From Chitinophagaceae bacterium UBA2791 (lineage in GTDB: Bacteria; Bacteroidota; Bacteroidia; Chitinophagales; Chitinophagaceae), in contig DEHV01000060.1 in NCBI GenBank assembly GCA_002352105.1, positions 16,886 to 50,235 on the forward strand: 33,350 nt of DNA. Direction: 5' to 3'. Of this stretch, positions 7,946-15,992 are shown in pieces (the stretch's first letter is position 1; the number at the start of each line of letters is the position of its first letter). Both the position numbers and the translations under genes were made by a program. Under the pieces are notes generated by a model, which saw nothing but the letters and a program-made list of their open reading frames with translations, searched no databases and was not told the origin of the DNA.

Positions 7946-9241
7946 ATGAAAACTACCAACTTGTCTACTCTATTGATTCTGACCGCAACTGTTTTATCCA
8001 CAGTCGGTTGCGGAATTATAGGGGGGAAGAAGTCATCAAAAGGCTTGCCCAACGATGGCCAACTTCATGGAGTTGCTCCCGGAAACAAATACAATATGAC
8101 CAAACCGCCTGGAATGGTCTATGTCCCCCCCGGAACCTTCCATATGGGGCCCAGCGATGAAGACGTCAACTACGCGTTTACCGCCCGTAATAAACAGGTG
8201 TCGATAAATGGCTTCTGGATGGATGCCACGGAGATCACCAACAATGAATACCGCCAGTTCGTGAACTGGGTAAGAGACTCCACTGCAGCCGTGTTGATGC
8301 AATTGGGTAAAGAAGTTGATGGAAGATTCGCTATTGATTGGAAAAAAGCAACCACTATCAATTGGAACGATAAATCGACCATTGAAAAAGTAGACCAGAT
8401 GATCCTTTCTCCCGAGAACAGGATATTTGGAAAAAAAGACCTTGATCCGGCAAAGCTGGTCTATAACTCAGAAACCTTCGATCTTAAAGAAGCGTCAAAA
8501 AGAGAGAATGCCAGCAAACCCCGCTCGCAGTTCATGGTGAAAAAATCGGTGCCCGTTTATCCTGATACGCTGGTATGGATCCGCGACTTCAGTTATTCTT
8601 ATAATGAACCTGCCACTAAAAGATATTTTGCGCATCCTGCTTTTGGCAACTACCCGGTAGTGGGAGTGAACTGGAAACAGGCTACCGCTTTCTGCGAGTG
8701 GAGAACGCATTATATGAATTCTTTCCTTGAATCAAAAAACAGGACCACCGAATCGGATTTCCGTCTGCCTACAGAAGCGGAATGGGAATACGCAGCGCGC
8801 GGCGGCCGTTCACAATCCATGTTCCCCTGGGGTAATTATTACCTGAGAAACAGGAAGGGTTGTTTGCTGGCCAACTTTAAACCGGGCCGCGGTAATTATC
8901 CTGAAGATGGAGGTTTTTATACCGTTCGCGCGGACGCCTACTGGCCAAATGATTTTGGGCTCTACTGTATGGCGGGCAATGTGGCGGAATGGACCTCTTC
9001 TTTATATTATGAGGGAGCCTATAACTTCCAGCATGATATGAATCCGGATATTCGTTACGGGGCCAAGGATACTGATCCTCCGAGAATGAAACGCAAGGTG
9101 ATCCGCGGCGGCAGCTGGAAAGACGTAGGGTACTATTTGCAGACCAGCGCCCGTAATTACGAATACCAGGATACTACCAAATCGTATATTGGTTTCCGTT
9201 GCGTGATCGATCTACCCCCCACTCAGAAGAAAAAATCATAA
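7946..9241 (+). CDS. gldK: GldK, gliding motility / type IX secretion lipoprotein
   Basis: GldK (PorK) is an outer-membrane lipoprotein that with GldN (PorN) forms the periplasmic ring of the type IX secretion system. ATG at 7946 gives a lipoprotein signal peptide ending STVGC (Cys22). An upstream in-frame ATG at 7901 would add 15 residues before it. The 431-residue protein has the formylglycine-generating-enzyme-like fold of the family: MVYVPPGTFHMG and TEITNNEYRQFV early, RLPTEAEWEYAARGG in the middle, and GNVAEWTSS, IRGGSWKD and IGFRCV near the end. GldJ has the same fold, but the downstream order L-M-N identifies this one as GldK. It heads a probable operon with its own candidate promoter. 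Confidence 0.95.
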   Translation: MKTTNLSTLLILTATVLSTVGCGIIGGKKSSKGLPNDGQLHGVAPGNKYNMTKPPGMVYVPPGTFHMGPSDEDVNYAFTARNKQVSINGFWMDATEITNNEYRQFVNWVRDSTAAVLMQLGKEVDGRFAIDWKKATTINWNDKSTIEKVDQMILSPENRIFGKKDLDPAKLVYNSETFDLKEASKRENASKPRSQFMVKKSVPVYPDTLVWIRDFSYSYNEPATKRYFAHPAFGNYPVVGVNWKQATAFCEWRTHYMNSFLESKNRTTESDFRLPTEAEWEYAARGGRSQSMFPWGNYYLRNRKGCLLANFKPGRGNYPEDGGFYTVRADAYWPNDFGLYCMAGNVAEWTSSLYYEGAYNFQHDMNPDIRYGAKDTDPPRMKRKVIRGGSWKDVGYYLQTSARNYEYQDTTKSYIGFRCVIDLPPTQKKKS

Positions 9242-9370
9242 TGAGGGGAGTTTGATCTTGCCGTTGGGTATGAACAAGTAATAAATCGTTAGCCTGATTA
9301 ACTTTTTAAGCATTATATAATAATATATCCCTAAACAAATCCGTTCCAAAAACCTATTAAATCAAATTTT

Positions 9371-10141
9371 ATGGCTGGAGTTTCCAAATCCACAGAAAGA
9401 GTTGTAAACGTTATCGTATGTATGGGCGCAGCAATCGTAATTTTCGGCGCCTGGCAAAAAATAACACACCAACCTTTGGCTGACTTTTTCTTAACCGCAG
9501 GCCTGATCACAGAAGCGGTTATCTTCGTTGTATACGCTTTTTTACCGCCTCCGGGATCAGAAATGCACGCGCTTGCTGAAGCATTGCCGAAGCTTGCTGC
9601 GAATACCGGATCTGGAAATCCTGCCATCGCCAAGATGGATAAGATGTTACAGGATGCTGATATCAATCCTGCCAGCCTCGGAAAATTAAGCGAAGGGTTT
9701 AAAAAATTAGGCACCCAGGTAGAAAAGATCGCAGATGTATCCGATGTTGTAAAGTCTACCAGCGACTATGCCGCTAAAACCAAGGAAGCTACCGTTGCGC
9801 TGGAATCAATGAAAAATGCTTACCAGGGCGCTACGACTACCATCGGGCATTTTAATTCGGCTGCAGAAAGCACCAAACATTTTCACGAACAGGTCCAGGT
9901 GCTGACCAAAAACTTAGGATCTCTTAATGCTATATATGAACTGGAGCTTCAGGATACCAATAATCACCTGAAAGCGATGAATAGTTTCTATGGCACGCTG
10001 GTTTCGGCTTCAGAAACCATGCAGGGCAGCGTTGGCGATGCGAAAAAAGCGCATGAGCAGATCGCTAAACTTGCGGGTAACTTAAGCAACCTGAATACCA
10101 TTTATGGCAATATGCTTGGGGCTATGCAGGGCAGACAATAA
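9371..10141 (+). CDS. gldL: GldL, proton-driven motor subunit of gliding / type IX secretion
   Basis: GldL (PorL) is an inner-membrane protein that pairs with GldM to convert proton-motive force into movement that powers gliding and T9SS export. The 256-residue protein has two closely spaced N-terminal transmembrane helices (about residues 12-28 and 37-57) and a long helical, Ala/Lys-rich cytoplasmic part. Charged residues in or beside the membrane, K30 and E48 (LITEAVIFVVYAF), sit where the functionally important Lys and Glu of Flavobacterium GldL are described. It follows gldK after 129 bp, an AT-rich stretch without a clear promoter, and precedes gldM by 54 bp. Confidence 0.95.
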   Translation: MAGVSKSTERVVNVIVCMGAAIVIFGAWQKITHQPLADFFLTAGLITEAVIFVVYAFLPPPGSEMHALAEALPKLAANTGSGNPAIAKMDKMLQDADINPASLGKLSEGFKKLGTQVEKIADVSDVVKSTSDYAAKTKEATVALESMKNAYQGATTTIGHFNSAAESTKHFHEQVQVLTKNLGSLNAIYELELQDTNNHLKAMNSFYGTLVSASETMQGSVGDAKKAHEQIAKLAGNLSNLNTIYGNMLGAMQGRQ

Positions 10142-10195
10142 TCTTTGCCGATGTCATGAAAAGTATTGTTTAAAAACTGAAAAACCGAAATCCAG

Positions 10196-11713
10196 ATGTC
10201 TTTACCTAAAGAGCCCCGGCAAAAGATGATCAATATGATGTATTTGGTGCTGACCGCGTTGTTAGCGCTGAATGTATCATCAGAGATCCTGAATGCTTTT
10301 AAAACCGTAAACAGGAGCATCGATAACGCCAACAACGTATTGATCTCTAATAATAATACCATTTACCAGTCATTTGCTGATAAGCTCGCCGATCCCAAAA
10401 CGGCGACCAAGGCCAGCGAATGGAAACCCAAGGCTGATCAGGCGCAGGCGCTGACCAGGGAGGTATATGATTATATCGAAGACCTGAAGATCAAGGTGCG
10501 CGATGCTGCGGGCTATAAACCCGATAGCAAGGATAGCGTTGGCTACGAAAGCAATCTCGACGCGTCCACCCGTATCATGGATACCCAGGGAGAAGGAGAG
10601 AAGCTGAAAAACAGGCTCGAAAAGCTGAAACAGGACCTGCTGGCCATAGACCCTGAGATCGGTCAGGAATTTGCCAACAAGCTTCCGATAGACCTCTCTG
10701 TTCCCAAATCGCAGACAGGCAATAAAAATGCTACGTGGACGACTACTTATTTTCACATGACGCCTGCGATAGCCGCTATCACCATCCTGAACAAATTTCA
10801 GAATGATGTGAAGAGCTCCGAAAACCAGATCGTTACCTATTGCCATAATAAGATCGGGGAAGTAGCGGTAAGGTTCGATAAATATGGCTTTGTAGGCGGC
10901 CTTAGCTCCAGCTACCTGATGCCCGGCGAAAAACTGAAGGTATACGCCGCGCTCGGCGCTACTTCTTCGGGAGCTGCTCCGACGATCCTGATCAATGGCA
11001 AGCCAGTGGCTGCCAACGGCGATGGCATTGCAGAAACAGAGTTCCCTGTATCGGGTTCGGGCACTGTAAATGTTGTGATCCGTTATAAGGACCAGGACGG
11101 GGTAGACCAGGAAATCAAGAAGCCCCTTGAATACACCGTAGGTATGCCTTCAGGCGTTGCCGTATCGGCCGATAAGATGAACGTATTGTACATAGGCGTT
11201 GATAACCCCCTGACCATTACCGCCGGCGTAGGCGCTGAGAAAGTGAACGCCACATTTACAGGCGGAACAATAAGCAGGGTTAACGGACCTAAATGGGTGG
11301 CAAAACCCAAAACGCCCGGAGAACAGACGATAAACGTAATTGTCGACGGTAAGGCGACACCCGTGAAATACCGCGTGAAATATTTGCCTGATCCGGCCGC
11401 TTTTGTTGCCAATAAAAGAGGCGGTCCTATCCCTTCTGCTGATCTGAAGGTGCAGGGAGGTTTGATTGCCAGGTTGATAGACTCTGATTTTGAAGCTTCC
11501 TTCAGGGTGGCTAGTTATACAGTTGGCGCGGTAGGCGGGAAATACCCGGTTTACCAGACCGCTAATAACGAGGGCAACAGATGGTCGGGCAATGCCGCAA
11601 CCATTATTGAGAATGCTACTCCCGGAACCAGCATATTTTTTGATAATATCAGGGTAGTAGGACCTGATGGCAGAACGAGAGAACTGCCCCAGATGTCGTT
11701 TAATTTGAAATAA
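10196..11713 (+). CDS. gldM: GldM, periplasmic-spanning motor subunit of gliding / type IX secretion
   Basis: GldM (PorM) is anchored by one N-terminal helix and reaches across the periplasm to contact the GldK/GldN ring, passing on motion driven by GldL. The 505-residue protein starts MSLPKEPRQKMINMMYLVLT, with the transmembrane helix at about residues 11-28 and the conserved Arg (R8) just ahead of it, at the position of the Arg that pairs with the GldL Glu in Flavobacterium. The remainder is the extracytoplasmic chain of helical and then beta-rich domains, including YNTYFHM-like TTTYFHMTP near residue 180 and a PDPAAFVANKRGG block late in the protein. Length matches the family. It is 15 nt upstream of gldN. 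Confidence 0.95.
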   Translation: MSLPKEPRQKMINMMYLVLTALLALNVSSEILNAFKTVNRSIDNANNVLISNNNTIYQSFADKLADPKTATKASEWKPKADQAQALTREVYDYIEDLKIKVRDAAGYKPDSKDSVGYESNLDASTRIMDTQGEGEKLKNRLEKLKQDLLAIDPEIGQEFANKLPIDLSVPKSQTGNKNATWTTTYFHMTPAIAAITILNKFQNDVKSSENQIVTYCHNKIGEVAVRFDKYGFVGGLSSSYLMPGEKLKVYAALGATSSGAAPTILINGKPVAANGDGIAETEFPVSGSGTVNVVIRYKDQDGVDQEIKKPLEYTVGMPSGVAVSADKMNVLYIGVDNPLTITAGVGAEKVNATFTGGTISRVNGPKWVAKPKTPGEQTINVIVDGKATPVKYRVKYLPDPAAFVANKRGGPIPSADLKVQGGLIARLIDSDFEASFRVASYTVGAVGGKYPVYQTANNEGNRWSGNAATIIENATPGTSIFFDNIRVVGPDGRTRELPQMSFNLK

Positions 11714-11728
11714 GTAAATTAGGGAACA

Positions 11729-12769
11729 ATGAAAAATCGCATTATTAAATTGTCTTTGATAGCGTTGTTGATGGGGGGACTGGTAACGTCCGCTGATGCG
11801 CAGCAGAAGAGAACGACGAAGAAGGCTCCTGCCAAAAAGACGACGACCGCGTCTAAGGCGGCCAGCACGAACAGGAGCGACAATACCGCCAATGCGGCAT
11901 TGGCTCCGAAAGACACTGTTCCGGTCGTAAAGGCGCCAGAATTGAAAATAGATTCTCCCCGTCCCTCGTTACGGAATGATAATGCTATTGAGCGTAACCT
12001 CGTAAAAGAAAGAATGCCGCTTGACTATGAACATATCCGCGAAGACGACGCCACCTATATGCAGCGCGTTTGGCGGGAGATAGATGTTCACGAAAAGCTT
12101 AACCTGCCTTTCGTATATAAAGCGGAAGCGGATAATGGCAACCAGCGTTTTATCATGATCCTGCTGAATGCCATTAAATCCGGGGAAATTACGGCCTTCA
12201 GCGCCGCCGGCGGAGACGACCGGTTTACTACCCCGCTGCCTTTCAGCGATATTGCCGAGATACTGGTAGGTAAACCCAAAATACGCCAGGTGCCCGATTG
12301 GACTGCAGACCCCGATGGCTCCAAAGGGCTGATGAGGGATACCCTTATTTCTGCTGAATTTAACCCCGATCTGATCGAACGGTACTGGATAAAAGAAGAC
12401 GTTGTTTTTGATAAAGAGTCTTCCAGGATGTACACCCGTATACTGGGTATCGCTCCCCTGCAGACCATCGTAAACGAAGACGGATCTTTCAGAGATGTAA
12501 CGCCTATTTTCTGGGTGTACTATCCCGACCTGCGCCCCATGCTTGCCAAATTTGAAGTGTATAATGGTAAAAACTATGGCGCAAGGATGAGCTGGGAAGA
12601 GTTATTCGAAAGCAGGATGTTCGCCAGCCGGATCATCAAATCTACAATTAACAACCCGAACGATTTCTTCATCAAGACTTATGTTAAGGATCCTATCCTT
12701 GCTTTGCTGGAAGGAGAAAATGTCAAGGAGAGAATATTTAATTACGAACAGGATCTTTGGTCGTATTGA
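11729..12769 (+). CDS. gldN: GldN, periplasmic ring partner of GldK
   Basis: GldN (PorN) is a periplasmic T9SS component that binds GldK to form the large ring under the outer membrane. The 346-residue protein has a signal peptide (MKNRIIKLSLIALLMGG, cleavage near ADAQQ), then an unusual low-complexity Lys/Thr/Ala-rich linker (about residues 25-60, with TTKKAPAKKTTT), then the conserved GldN domain with EREIDVHEKLN-like WREIDVHEKLNLPF, DRFTTPLPFSDI, RYWIKEDVVFDKESSRM and RDVTPIFWVYYPDLR. The gene ends the gldKLMN unit and is followed by a strong terminator about 140 bp downstream. Confidence 0.94.
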   Translation: MKNRIIKLSLIALLMGGLVTSADAQQKRTTKKAPAKKTTTASKAASTNRSDNTANAALAPKDTVPVVKAPELKIDSPRPSLRNDNAIERNLVKERMPLDYEHIREDDATYMQRVWREIDVHEKLNLPFVYKAEADNGNQRFIMILLNAIKSGEITAFSAAGGDDRFTTPLPFSDIAEILVGKPKIRQVPDWTADPDGSKGLMRDTLISAEFNPDLIERYWIKEDVVFDKESSRMYTRILGIAPLQTIVNEDGSFRDVTPIFWVYYPDLRPMLAKFEVYNGKNYGARMSWEELFESRMFASRIIKSTINNPNDFFIKTYVKDPILALLEGENVKERIFNYEQDLWSY

Positions 12770-12909
12770 TCCCGCGGATCGGGCAGGTTGACGAAAGTTG
12801 ACAGGACCGTTCCGGAATATAACAGGTCTTTTACCTGAAACGTTAAAGAGAGTTTTAAAGGCTGTTTCGAGAACATTGCCGATCTTGATCTTATAAGATT
12901 GATCATTTA

Positions 12910-12935
12910 CCCGCAAATTATTTTGCGGGTTTTTT
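12910..12935 (+). terminator. Intrinsic terminator of the gldKLMN operon
   Basis: CCCGCAAA (12910-12917), loop TTAT, TTTGCGGG (12922-12929): a perfect 8-bp stem followed at once by six T (12930-12935). It lies about 140 nt after the gldN stop and reads in the same direction. Confidence 0.9.
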
Positions 12936-13171
12936 AATATGCCTATATAAAAACCACTGCCTTTGGCGGTGGTAATTTACTCTGCTATTCATTAACATGC
13001 TCCCGCCTGCCGCTGAAAATAAATGCATGGCCCGACCCGAACATACAGCTGCCTTGAGCCCACAAATATTTACCCGGCATTTGATCAAACGCAAACAAAA
13101 TAATCTTCAGTAGTGGTCGCTTGCCTGTCCAGAATTGGGAATTTACGGCGAACACAACCGGTCATTTATGG

Positions 13172-13207
13172 CAAGCTGTACCCGGCCGGGGGATTGGCTT
13201 GTTTTTT
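13172..13207 (+). terminator. Orphan terminator-like hairpin with T-run
   Basis: CAAGC (13172-13176) pairs with GCTTG (13197-13201). Between them is the GC palindrome CCCGGCCGGG (13181-13190). Six T (13202-13207) follow directly. The structure reads on the plus strand, yet there is no gene between it and the gldN terminator 240 bp upstream. It could end a small RNA starting after about 12980, or act as a back-up for gldN. Confidence 0.45.
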
Positions 13208-13430
13208 AGAATGAGAGCAGCAGGATCTGCGGCCCCTGATCGGAGCTAATCGCCTGAATTTAATGATGTTGATAATGCGGGACCGGTTTATGTAAGCGCA
13301 GCAGGTTTCAAAGAGGATGATCGCGTCGAAAAAAAATATATTTTAAAAATACCCAGATTGTGGTATTGTTTTATCGGCGCCTTTCACTATTTTTACCTCG
13401 GTTTTTCATAGGATATTGGATTTTAAAAAC

Positions 13431-13461
13431 GGGGCTGGATTTTTATCCTGGCCCCTTTTTT
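13431..13461. terminator. Probable two-way terminator next to the uvrC stop
   Basis: GGGGC (13431-13435) pairs with GCCCC (13451-13455), with a short internal mismatch and then GGA/TCC. On the plus strand six T follow (13456-13461). On the minus strand the stem is followed by GTTTTT. It begins within a few bases of the uvrC stop (13460-13462) and most likely ends uvrC; the plus-strand side would block read-through from the gap. Confidence 0.7.
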
Positions 13462-15334
13462 ATTCCTGTTCTTTTTTCTTCTCATCCTGCTCTCTATCGT
13501 CTTCCGTTTTAGTATTATTCGTTTGTGTGTTACCGGTATCGTAATGCGATCTTATGAGTTTTGCTTTTGCGGCGCCCACAACCTTACTCAATTCTTCCTC
13601 TGGCGTTTCCTTTATTTTTTTGACCGATTTAAACGCTTTCAATAATTCTTCCGCAGTGTTTTTTCCAATGCCGCGGATCGTTTCCAACTCATTCCTGAAG
13701 GAACCCTGACTTCGTTTCTTCCGGTGAAAGCTGATGCCGAACCGGTGCACCTCATCTCTTATTCTTCGTATTAATTTCAGGCTCTCGCTATTGTAAGAAA
13801 GGCGGACAGGATCCTGGTCGTAAGCGAAAAAAAGTTCTTCTTCATTCTTCGCGAGTCCCACCAGCGTCATCCTGCCTTCCAGCTGCAATTCGGCTATGCT
13901 TTCCAGCGCGGCATTTAATTGCCCCTTCCCCCCGTCGATGATGACGAGCTGCGGAAAGGGCGCCGCTTCTTCTTTTAACCTGCTATACCTGCGGTAAACG
14001 ACCTCTTTCATGGTCGCAAAATCGTCGATCCCTTTTACGGTTTTAACGTTAAAATGCCGGTAGTCGGCTTTACTGGGAACGCCATGCCTGAAACATACCA
14101 TTGCCGATACGGGGTAGCTTCCATGAAAATTAGAGTTGTCGAAACACTCGATCTGCACGGGCAATTCCGGCAACTGCAGATCCCCCTGTAATTGCAGCAA
14201 GGTCTTGTACCTGTCGCTATCGCTTTTTTCTTCCAATTGCAGCATTTTTTTCCTGCGCAGCTCTTCCCGGAAATAGTTCACATTTTTTTCGGATAGATCC
14301 AGCAGTTTTTTCTTGTCTCCCCCTTTCGGGATCGTCTGCACAATGCCTTCTTCGGGATAGTCGATGAGAAATGGAACGACGATCTCGGAAGCGCGACTGT
14401 TAAAAATGGACCGGAGGTTGGCGATGGCGAATGCCAGCACCTCTGCATTGGTTTCATCAAGGTGCGCCTCAAAACGGGAAGTATGCGTTTGCACGATCGC
14501 GCCATTCTGCACGTTGAGGAAGTTTACATAGGCGATATCGCCTTCGCGTAAAATGGAAAACACATCGGCCTCCCTCACATGCCGGCTAACGACCACCGAA
14601 TGCGCCTGGTAGTTTTCCAGGTGCTCTATCTTTTTTCGCGTCAGCTCGGCTTTTTCAAAATCAAGCGCTTCGGCATAGGCTTTCATCTCCGATTTGAAAT
14701 GTTGTATAACGGCCGACAGGTTTCCTTTTAAGATATTCCGCACCTGGCTGAGGTTCTCGGCATAATCCTCCTTTGTTTGCCTGCCTTCGCAGGGCCCCTT
14801 GCAATTCCCTAAATGGTATTCGAGGCATACCTTGAATTTCCCCTTACGTATGTTATTGTCCGTCAGGTTCAATTTGCAGGTGCGCAGGGGGACGGCCGTC
14901 CTGATAAAGTCCAGCAGCTCCCGGACCTTGCTGACAGAGGTAAAAGGCCCCAGGTATTCTGAGCCGTCATTGAGCTTCCGCCGCGTAAGAAAGATGCGCG
15001 GGAAGGGTTCTTTTTTTATGATGATATAGGGATAGCTCTTATCGTCCTTTAAATCAATATTAAACCGCGGCTGGAATTGTTTGATCAGCGAGTTTTCCAG
15101 CAGGAAAGCGTCCTGCTCGGAATCCACGATCGTGAACTCGATCCTTTTGATGCGCTGGACGAGCTCATGCGTTTTATAGCTGACAAATGTCTTGGAGAAA
15201 TAGGAGCCGACCCTTTTGCGCAGGTTTTTGGCCTTGCCCACGTATAACAATTCGTTGGCCTCATCATAATACTTATATATTCCCGGGTTAACCGGGATGA
15301 TATGCGCTATTTGCTGAAATTCCTGTTGTGTCAT
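13460..15334 (-). CDS. uvrC: UvrC, excinuclease ABC subunit C
   Basis: UvrC makes the dual incisions of nucleotide excision repair after UvrA/UvrB mark the lesion. The 624-residue protein has the N-terminal GIY-YIG nuclease (GIY at 18-20, YVG at 31-33, KNLRKRVGSYF), a Cys cluster CLEYHLGNCKGPCEG, a UVR motif region (about 205-245, FEKAELTRKKIEHLENY), the RNase H-like C-terminal nuclease (IECFDNSN and LVIIDGGKGQLNAA supply its acidic residues), and helix-hairpin-helix DNA binding (ETIRGIGKNTAEELL). The tail of about 25 residues is a hydrophilic Asn/Thr/Asp/Glu/Lys run without conservation. It begins 3 nt after the stop of the lipoprotein gene, so the two are surely co-transcribed. Confidence 0.97.
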   Translation of the reverse strand: MTQQEFQQIAHIIPVNPGIYKYYDEANELLYVGKAKNLRKRVGSYFSKTFVSYKTHELVQRIKRIEFTIVDSEQDAFLLENSLIKQFQPRFNIDLKDDKSYPYIIIKKEPFPRIFLTRRKLNDGSEYLGPFTSVSKVRELLDFIRTAVPLRTCKLNLTDNNIRKGKFKVCLEYHLGNCKGPCEGRQTKEDYAENLSQVRNILKGNLSAVIQHFKSEMKAYAEALDFEKAELTRKKIEHLENYQAHSVVVSRHVREADVFSILREGDIAYVNFLNVQNGAIVQTHTSRFEAHLDETNAEVLAFAIANLRSIFNSRASEIVVPFLIDYPEEGIVQTIPKGGDKKKLLDLSEKNVNYFREELRRKKMLQLEEKSDSDRYKTLLQLQGDLQLPELPVQIECFDNSNFHGSYPVSAMVCFRHGVPSKADYRHFNVKTVKGIDDFATMKEVVYRRYSRLKEEAAPFPQLVIIDGGKGQLNAALESIAELQLEGRMTLVGLAKNEEELFFAYDQDPVRLSYNSESLKLIRRIRDEVHRFGISFHRKKRSQGSFRNELETIRGIGKNTAEELLKAFKSVKKIKETPEEELSKVVGAAKAKLIRSHYDTGNTQTNNTKTEDDREQDEKKKEQE

Positions 15335-15337
15335 GTA

Positions 15338-15934
15338 TTAATCCCGGTTGTCCCACGCTACTTTTATTAAGACTACATCGGGAGCCGCGCCGCCAACGGA
15401 CGACAAGGTATTGATCTGGAAATGCCTTTGCGGTTTCCAGTACATTTTCCTGGTGATCGCGGTGTCTCCCCTGGCCATTAGTTTTTCCATATAAACGCTT
15501 TTTATCTTGTCGTACGCGCCCCCGCTTTCTGATAGTATATCTACCCTTCGCAGCGGCAGATCATCGCTTTTTGCAGTATAGAGAAAGGTAGAAGAATGAA
15601 CGCTTTTATCATAAAAAGAAGTCTCGGTAAACTCGTTTTCGAACCGTGCGCGCTGAAGCTCAGGAGCAAGAAACTCATTGGCCAGCTCATGGAATGCCTC
15701 CGGTTTGATATACTGGGAATCCGTTTTTTCGCCTATGGTAACGTATTTCAGGATGCCCACCGGCAGGGAGTCTACCATGCTGATCTCGCCCTTCAGGAAA
15801 TCCAATACGGGAAAATAGGCTTTGGCCGACTCCGTTTCCCCGGCAGAAGCGCCATTTGGGCTGTTATCCGGACTTGGTCCCGACTGGCATGCGGCCAGGA
15901 TTGCCGCAGCAAGGATAAAAAACAAATATTTCAT
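15338..15934 (-). CDS. Small hypothetical lipoprotein upstream of uvrC
   Basis: A 198-residue protein I do not recognise. The N-terminus MKYLFFILAAAILAAC is a textbook lipoprotein signal with the lipobox LAAC (Cys16), followed by a Ser/Pro/Asn-rich linker (about 17-35). The mature part is mixed and soluble in appearance (KAYFPVLDFLKGEISMVDSLPVG, ESGGAYDKIKSVYMEK, RKMYWKPQRHFQINT), so it should be an anchored periplasmic or outer-membrane lipoprotein. Its content hints at a small beta-rich domain. Only 3 nt separate its stop from the uvrC start, with a 58-bp gap to the gene upstream. The tight linkage to a DNA-repair gene is probably positional, not functional. Confidence 0.85.
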   Translation of the reverse strand: MKYLFFILAAAILAACQSGPSPDNSPNGASAGETESAKAYFPVLDFLKGEISMVDSLPVGILKYVTIGEKTDSQYIKPEAFHELANEFLAPELQRARFENEFTETSFYDKSVHSSTFLYTAKSDDLPLRRVDILSESGGAYDKIKSVYMEKLMARGDTAITRKMYWKPQRHFQINTLSSVGGAAPDVVLIKVAWDNRD

Positions 15935-15992
15935 CCCCTAAAATTACTTATTTCAGCGCGCTAATGTAAAAAAGCCTTTGGCCGGGAGGCGA

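Larger units (their letters stand above)
12770..13459. other. 690-bp gene-free interval between converging gldN and uvrC
   Basis: I see no credible coding sequence on either strand here. The interval contains a perfect 12-bp palindrome at 12888-12899 (ATCTTATAAGAT), the gldN terminator (12910-12935), another hairpin at 12954-12972 (CCACTGCC, TTT, GGCGGTGG, one wobble pair), an orphan hairpin plus T-run at 13172-13207, and a two-way terminator at 13431-13461. An AT-rich stretch lies at about 13330-13350. No exact TAnnTTTG promoter was found in it on either strand. The interval is far longer than other gaps in the window, and the extra terminator suggests a short untranslated RNA or a decayed gene. 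Confidence 0.6.

Noticed and set aside
7946..9241. Annotation as gldJ instead of gldK
   Set aside because: The two share a fold, but the gene is directly followed by gldL, gldM and gldN, which is the gldK position.
12940..13430. A decayed protein gene or IS remnant in the large gap
   Set aside because: I found no frame with recognisable protein similarity and no terminal inverted repeats or target duplications.
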